NCBI GenBank assembly: GCA_934572465.1
Contig: CAKTLG010000005.1
Location: 1-64,000 of the forward strand
Reading direction: 5' to 3'
Length of the DNA: 64,000 nucleotides
From: an uncultured Oscillospiraceae bacterium
Lineage (GTDB): Bacteria > Bacillota > Clostridia > Oscillospirales > Oscillospiraceae
Shown here: one piece after another, positions 60,765-64,000 of the stretch
Numbering within the stretch: the first letter of the stretch is position 1
How the letters are laid out: the number at the start of each line of letters is the position of its first letter
Position numbers and translations under genes: made by a program
The notes under the pieces: generated by a model
What the model was told of the DNA's origin: nothing
The model's database searches: none
What the model saw: the letters and a program-made list of their open reading frames with translations, nothing else

Positions 60765-61548
60765 CGATCTCCACCTCCTGGATCGCATCAAAGGGGCAGG
60801 CTTCGATGCAGGTATAGCACTTGACGCATTTCTCCGGATCGATGGAGAACGGCGAGCGGATCACGCCTGTGATCGCGTCGGCATGGCAGGAGCGCGCGCA
60901 TTTGCTGCACCCGCGGCAGATCGACGGATCGACGACAAGGCGGATGCGGTTATAGGGCAGACCGCCCGGCTCGATGGGCGCGCGGCCCTGTGCGCAGAGC
61001 GCGCAGGTGCCGTTCAGATGCGCTTCAAACTCCTCGGGGAAGTATTTGATGGCGGTCTCGAGCGTGTGGAAGGAATTCCTGCCGAGGTTGCAGAAGGCTG
61101 TGACGGAGATCATCTCGCCAAGGTCGGTGAGCAGCGTGAATTCCCCGCGGGAAAGGCGGCAGTCCTTCAGCGCCCATAAAAGCTCATTCATGCGCTTCGT
61201 GCCCTCGCGGCAGGGAACGCACTTGCCGCAGAACTCCGTCTGCGTATATTCCATGAAGCGCGCGGCGACGTCGACCATGCAGCGGTCCTCGTCGAGCACG
61301 GTGATGACGCTGTCGCCGCGGCGGATGCCGTAGGGCTTGAGCTTTTGAAAATGGAGCGGCAGGTCGAGCTGCTCGCCGGTGAGCAGGCCGCCGCTGGGGC
61401 CGCCGATCTGCACAGCCTTGCACCTTTTGCCGTTCGGGATGCCGCCGCCGAGCGTATAGACCACCTCGCGCAGCGTGGTGGCCTCCTCGGGGATATCGAC
61501 GTAGCCGGGGCGCTCGATGTCGCCCTTGAGTAAAAAGATCCTTGCCAT
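60757..61548 (-). CDS. Truncated NuoF/HydB-like FeS protein without FMN/NAD domain
   Basis: A 263-residue protein matching only the C-terminal half of NuoF/HydB. The SLBB segment KRCKAVQIGGPSGGLLTGEQL is near residue 42, the [4Fe-4S] motif CGKCVPCREGTKRM near residue 107 with the fourth Cys in FCNLGRNS near residue 151. Two ferredoxin sites (CRGCSKCARSCHADAI, CVKCYTCIEACPFDAI) are at about 213-255. The NADH/FMN part (GRGGxGFP, ExYICGEET) is completely missing, and no sequence for it lies upstream. It probably serves as an electron-transfer subunit of the hydrogenase. Confidence 0.9.
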   Translation of the reverse strand: MARIFLLKGDIERPGYVDIPEEATTLREVVYTLGGGIPNGKRCKAVQIGGPSGGLLTGEQLDLPLHFQKLKPYGIRRGDSVITVLDEDRCMVDVAARFMEYTQTEFCGKCVPCREGTKRMNELLWALKDCRLSRGEFTLLTDLGEMISVTAFCNLGRNSFHTLETAIKYFPEEFEAHLNGTCALCAQGRAPIEPGGLPYNRIRLVVDPSICRGCSKCARSCHADAITGVIRSPFSIDPEKCVKCYTCIEACPFDAIQEVEIDG

Positions 61549-61582
61549 GAATGCTGTTCTCCTGCGATATATAAACTACAAC

Positions 61583-61611
61583 AGTATGACACTCTAACAC
61601 CGACTGCGCAA
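61583..61611 (-). promoter_or_regulatory. Promoter of the hydrogenase operon
   Basis: Minus-strand TTGCGC (61611-61606), 17-bp spacer, CATACT (61588-61583). AGGAG follows before ATG 61548. Confidence 0.65.
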
Positions 61612-61660
61612 AATGTAAAGAGCGTGAGCCATCAATTATCTGAATAGGACGGGCGGGTAT

Positions 61661-61690
61661 AAAAAAAGCGGCGCGCAAGCGCCGCCTTTT
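61661..61690 (-). terminator. Terminator after the GH1-like gene
   Basis: Minus strand AAGGCGGCGC-TTGC-GCGCCGCTT followed by T5, 4 bp after the stop. Confidence 0.9.
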
Positions 61691-61693
61691 GTC

Positions 61694-62941
61694 TCAGGCT
61701 TCGAAGTATTCCGCATACAGCGCCTCGTCCGCGCCGCCGCGGGTGAAGATGGCGGCGAGGAGCTCGTAGGCGTCGGTTGTTTCGCGCCGCTGGGTCGCAA
61801 AATCGACGGAGACGACGCCGCGGCGGACGCTCTGTCCGTCGAGCAGCTCGAACCCGTCGGTGAGCGGGGAGCAGAAGCAGCGCTCGATGGGCAGCTCGCT
61901 TTCGCTCAGCGCGCGCAGATGCTCGAAAAGGTACGGCACGCGGATATCGTCCTCCACGCCGTGCAGCGTGAGCGAGAGGGGCAGAGGGCAGGCATCGTGG
62001 AGCGCGGCGAGGGAGGAGAGGAGCACGTCCGGCGCGGAGGAATCGGGCGCGCCGTTGGCAGGCGTGGTGCTCGCAAGATCCGTCACGGGCGTAAAGCCCT
62101 GCCAGTCGAGGGAAAGAAAGTCTGCGCAGGGGTTGTCGGGCTTGAGGATGGCGCTGTATTTCATCGGCAGCCTGACGCGGCCGAGATAGAAGGCCGCGAA
62201 CGCCGCGTCGAACGCGCGGCGCGCGCCGTCCGCGAGCGAGCGGGCAAGGAACGTGTCCCGCGCGGGGACAAAGTCGTTCAGCCGCAGCGAGACGCTGACG
62301 CGGCAGCTGCGGTAGTGCATGGCGCTGTGGAGCGAGTGGAGCAGCGCGTAGGCGTAGGTGTGGCACTCGGCCATGCGCGTGAGCACGCGGAAGCAGGCGG
62401 AGGCGTTGTTCTTTCCGGGCGGGAAGCCGCCGCCGAGATAGCCGCCGAGCGCGTAGGCGTTCGGCTCGGCAAAGGTGAGGTATTCGTCTACAAGGTCGCC
62501 CAGCGCCGCGGCGACATGCTCGGCATAGTGGAGGTAGCAGGAGAAGTTTTCCACCCGCTCGAAGCCGCCGCGCTCGGCAAACCAGACGGGATCGTCGAAA
62601 TGGTGCAGCTCGAGCTGCACGCGGATGCCGGCGTCGCGCAGAGCGGTGAGCTCAGCGCGGTAGCGCGCGAGCTCCGCTTCATCGAACTCCTCCTCGCGCG
62701 GCTCCACGCGCGTCCAGTCGATCCCCATGCGGTGCGCCTTGACGCCGAGCGCGCGCAGAAGGGCGACATCCTCCTGCCAGTGCTGCGTGTGCTGTGCGGC
62801 GACGGCGGGAGAGGCCTTGTCGCGGATATGGCCGAGCCCCCACCAGTAGATCCAGCTGCTTTCCAGCTCGCCGCCCTCGCACTGGAGCGCGGGGGAGCAA
62901 AGCCCGGGCAGCATGTCCTTTTTGAACGCGAAACCGTTCAT
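61694..62941 (-). CDS. Glycoside hydrolase family 1-like protein, probably not a normal GH1 enzyme
   Basis: A 415-residue TIM-barrel protein with GH1 order: HRMGIDWTRVEP near residue 70, LHHFDDPVWFAERGG near residue 115, acid/base region LTFAEPNAYALGGYLGGGFPPG near residue 155 (Glu kept; usual Asn before it replaced by Ala) and SVDFATQRRETTDAYELL near the end. The nucleophile motif (usually I/VTENG) reads LSLTLHG near residue 321, so the catalytic Glu is missing. Length is slightly short. Possible non-catalytic glycan binder or an enzyme with altered chemistry. It has a clean start at ATG 62941 with AAGGAG. Confidence 0.82.
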   Translation of the reverse strand: MNGFAFKKDMLPGLCSPALQCEGGELESSWIYWWGLGHIRDKASPAVAAQHTQHWQEDVALLRALGVKAHRMGIDWTRVEPREEEFDEAELARYRAELTALRDAGIRVQLELHHFDDPVWFAERGGFERVENFSCYLHYAEHVAAALGDLVDEYLTFAEPNAYALGGYLGGGFPPGKNNASACFRVLTRMAECHTYAYALLHSLHSAMHYRSCRVSVSLRLNDFVPARDTFLARSLADGARRAFDAAFAAFYLGRVRLPMKYSAILKPDNPCADFLSLDWQGFTPVTDLASTTPANGAPDSSAPDVLLSSLAALHDACPLPLSLTLHGVEDDIRVPYLFEHLRALSESELPIERCFCSPLTDGFELLDGQSVRRGVVSVDFATQRRETTDAYELLAAIFTRGGADEALYAEYFEA

Positions 62942-63006
62942 GGGCGTATCTCCTTTGTCGTTTGATGCTCACATTATAGGGGAAAGCGCGCGGCGCGTCA
63001 ACGGAA

Positions 63007-63034
63007 AAGAGACGGCCCTATCGGACCGTCTCTT
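63007..63034 (-). terminator. Terminator overlapping the 3' end of the SSB-like gene
   Basis: AAGAGACGGCCC / GGACCGTCTCTT stem with one mismatch. The minus strand reads the stem and then TTTT. The left arm includes the stop codon region. Confidence 0.8.
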
Positions 63035-63641
63035 CGCTTTCCTCATCCTCAACGAGCTGCATGACCGATACCTCGAACGCCGTGCGCTCCTCGGTGCCGG
63101 AGGCGAGCTGCTTGGTGTAGATCCGGCTCTGCACGCGGCCCTCAAGCGTCAGCCGTTCGCCGACGTCCATTTCGGCGATCTGCGCCGCCGTCTGCCCCCA
63201 TGCGATGCATGGCAGATAGTCCGCGCGACCGTAGTGGCGGTTGACGGCAAGGATGATGTCGCAGATGCTGCGGCCAAGCGGCGTGCGCCGCAGCGAGGGC
63301 TTTTTGCACAGCGCGCCGGAGAGCAGGATGCGGTTGAAGAACGTGCCGTCGCCGGGGTCGAGCGTCTGGGCGAAGACAGTGATGACGAGCCGGCTGCCCT
63401 GTCCGCTCTTGTTGTTGAACGAGCGGAGCTGGCCGGTGACGCGCAGGCTCTGCCCGGGGAAGACGGGACACTCGCGCAGCAGCGCCTCGTTCACCACGAT
63501 GATGGGAAGATCGCTCTGGCCGGAAAGCCGCTCGACCCGCAGCGGGAATTTATCGAAGCGGCGGGCGTGGTTCTCGTGCGAGAAGACCGGCGCGCTTTCG
63601 GCAACGCCCCAAAGCTCCACGTAGTTCTGGTTTTCATCCAT
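63018..63641 (-). CDS. Single-stranded-DNA-binding-like protein with two OB-type halves
   Basis: A 207-residue protein. The N-terminal half contains PLRVERLSGQSDLPIIVVNEALL and SLRVTGQLRSFNNKSGQGSRLVITVFA; the C-terminal half has LSGALCKKPSLRRTPLGRSICDIILAVNR and LPCIAWGQTAAQIAEMDVGERLTLEGRVQSRIY, matching an SSB OB-fold. It has an acidic C-terminus (EDEESEETVR) but not the DIPF tail of standard SSB, so it is a paralogue rather than the main SSB. ATG 63641 with GAGGTG upstream. Role in DNA repair or competence is a guess. Confidence 0.82.
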   Translation of the reverse strand: MDENQNYVELWGVAESAPVFSHENHARRFDKFPLRVERLSGQSDLPIIVVNEALLRECPVFPGQSLRVTGQLRSFNNKSGQGSRLVITVFAQTLDPGDGTFFNRILLSGALCKKPSLRRTPLGRSICDIILAVNRHYGRADYLPCIAWGQTAAQIAEMDVGERLTLEGRVQSRIYTKQLASGTEERTAFEVSVMQLVEDEESEETVR

Positions 63642-63716
63642 ACAGCACACCTCAACACGATTTGTTGTGCTATCCTATGAGTGCTGTACGCGATATATGC
63701 CTTGGGAGGGGGGCGG

Positions 63717-63756
63717 AAAGAGGCGCCGGACGCTTATGCGTCCGGCGCCTCTTTTT
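63717..63756. terminator. Terminator of the glpP-like gene
   Basis: A 17-bp perfect stem with 4-nt loop TTAT. T-rich on the plus strand and shorter T run on the minus strand. Confidence 0.85.
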
Positions 63757-63767
63757 GACAGGGGGAA

Positions 63768-64000
63768 TCATTCGTTCCAGAGTGCGGCGTTCGTGGACGA
63801 GACGGCGAGGGCGCCGGCAGCGAGCGCGCCGACGATATCCTCCTTATCGGAGATGAGACCGCCCGCCACGATGGGAACACGGACGGAGGCCGCGAGGCGG
63901 CGGATGATCTTCGGCATCACGCCGGGCAGGATCTCGATGACATCCGGCGTGACCATCGCCGTTTCCCGGGCGATGTTGTCAAGCGCCATGGAGTCGATCA
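63768..64000 (-). CDS. glpP: Glycerol-3-phosphate responsive antiterminator (GlpP), C-terminal part
   Basis: The visible 77 codons run to the stop and read ...SMALDNIARETAMVTPDVIEILPGVMPKIIRRLAASVRVPIVAGGLISDKEDIVGALAAGALAVSSTNAALWNE, which is the C-terminal half of the GlpP barrel. GlpP binds glycerol-3-phosphate and then prevents early termination of glp mRNAs in Bacillota. The start lies beyond 64000, so nothing can be said about its promoter. It is followed by a strong terminator. Confidence 0.9.
   Translation of the reverse strand, partial: IDSMALDNIARETAMVTPDVIEILPGVMPKIIRRLAASVRVPIVAGGLISDKEDIVGALAAGALAVSSTNAALWNE

Noticed and set aside
61694..62941. Beta-glucosidase annotation
   Set aside because: The fold matches GH1, but loss of the nucleophile motif makes a named enzymatic activity unsafe.
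1..64000. CRISPR array, prophage or insertion sequence
   Set aside because: I found no regularly spaced repeats, transposase, integrase or phage structural genes. The repeats at 6.2 kb and 23.6 kb are hairpin elements without spacers.

Overview
The window is a GC-rich chromosomal segment with bacterial gene order, Shine-Dalgarno sites and TTGACA/TATAAT promoters, mostly with 17-bp spacers. Several things point to an anaerobic Clostridia of the Oscillospiraceae type: a crotonyl-CoA/butyryl-CoA gene set with electron-transferring flavoprotein, an [FeFe]-hydrogenase, a T-box and a lysine riboswitch, an ndoA-type MazF next to alr, the rny-ymdB pair, and Bacillota-type infC-rpmI-rplT. No rRNA, phage, insertion sequence or CRISPR array is visible. 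This is an ordinary, densely packed core chromosome with a few accessory islands.

Layout. 1-6.1 kb: a minus-strand lipoprotein-alr-mazF cluster whose expected antitoxin is missing, an unknown membrane protein, dut, an SDR reductase, a one-TM protein and a polysaccharide deacetylase. 6.1-6.6 kb: a duplicated 93-bp hairpin element and tRNA-Gly(CCC). 6.7-13.5 kb: a D,D-carboxypeptidase, a lysine-riboswitch-controlled NhaC-family transporter, a PfkB kinase, two lipoproteins, a small export protein and a 25-codon Asn/Gln-rich peptide gene. 13.6-15 kb: infC (AUU start, attenuated leader)-rpmI-rplT. 15-17.5 kb: a LysR regulator divergent from an SNF-family transporter. 17.5-23.5 kb: trmB, then crt-hbd and bcd-etfB-etfA with a Rex-like operator, which is the central part of butyrate formation and NADH/ferredoxin balancing.

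23.5-38.9 kb: a run of hairpins, a low-complexity lipoprotein, a ModE-like HTH with a zinc-ribbon partner, T-box-thrS (ThrRS without the TGS domain), a TAXI-TRAP transporter operon with a DUF1850 protein, an amidase, rny-ymdB, an SbcD/YhaO-like nuclease, and a two-component system. 39-46 kb: proS, flavodoxin, two large secreted beta-helix-like proteins (the second with three SLH domains) and a DUF1275 membrane protein.

46.2-53.1 kb: a TM1266-type regulator with an ABC transporter, preceded by a structured leader of no class I recognise, divergent from a 929-residue FeS flavoprotein followed by hypA and hypB. 53.2-57.8 kb: a proB-proA-proC-amidohydrolase-phosphoesterase unit. 58-61.5 kb: a LysR gene and an [FeFe]-hydrogenase with an altered third H-cluster motif, paired with a NuoF-like protein that lacks the FMN/NAD domain. 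61.7-64 kb: a GH1-like protein lacking its nucleophile motif, an SSB-like protein, and the C-terminal part of glpP.

Together the redox genes (crt-hbd-bcd-etfBA, flavodoxin, hydrogenase pair, 929-residue oxidoreductase with hypAB, TM1266 operon) suggest fermentative electron disposal through butyrate and H2. The most unusual loci are the 46.2-53.1 kb divergon and the 59.0-61.6 kb hydrogenase pair.
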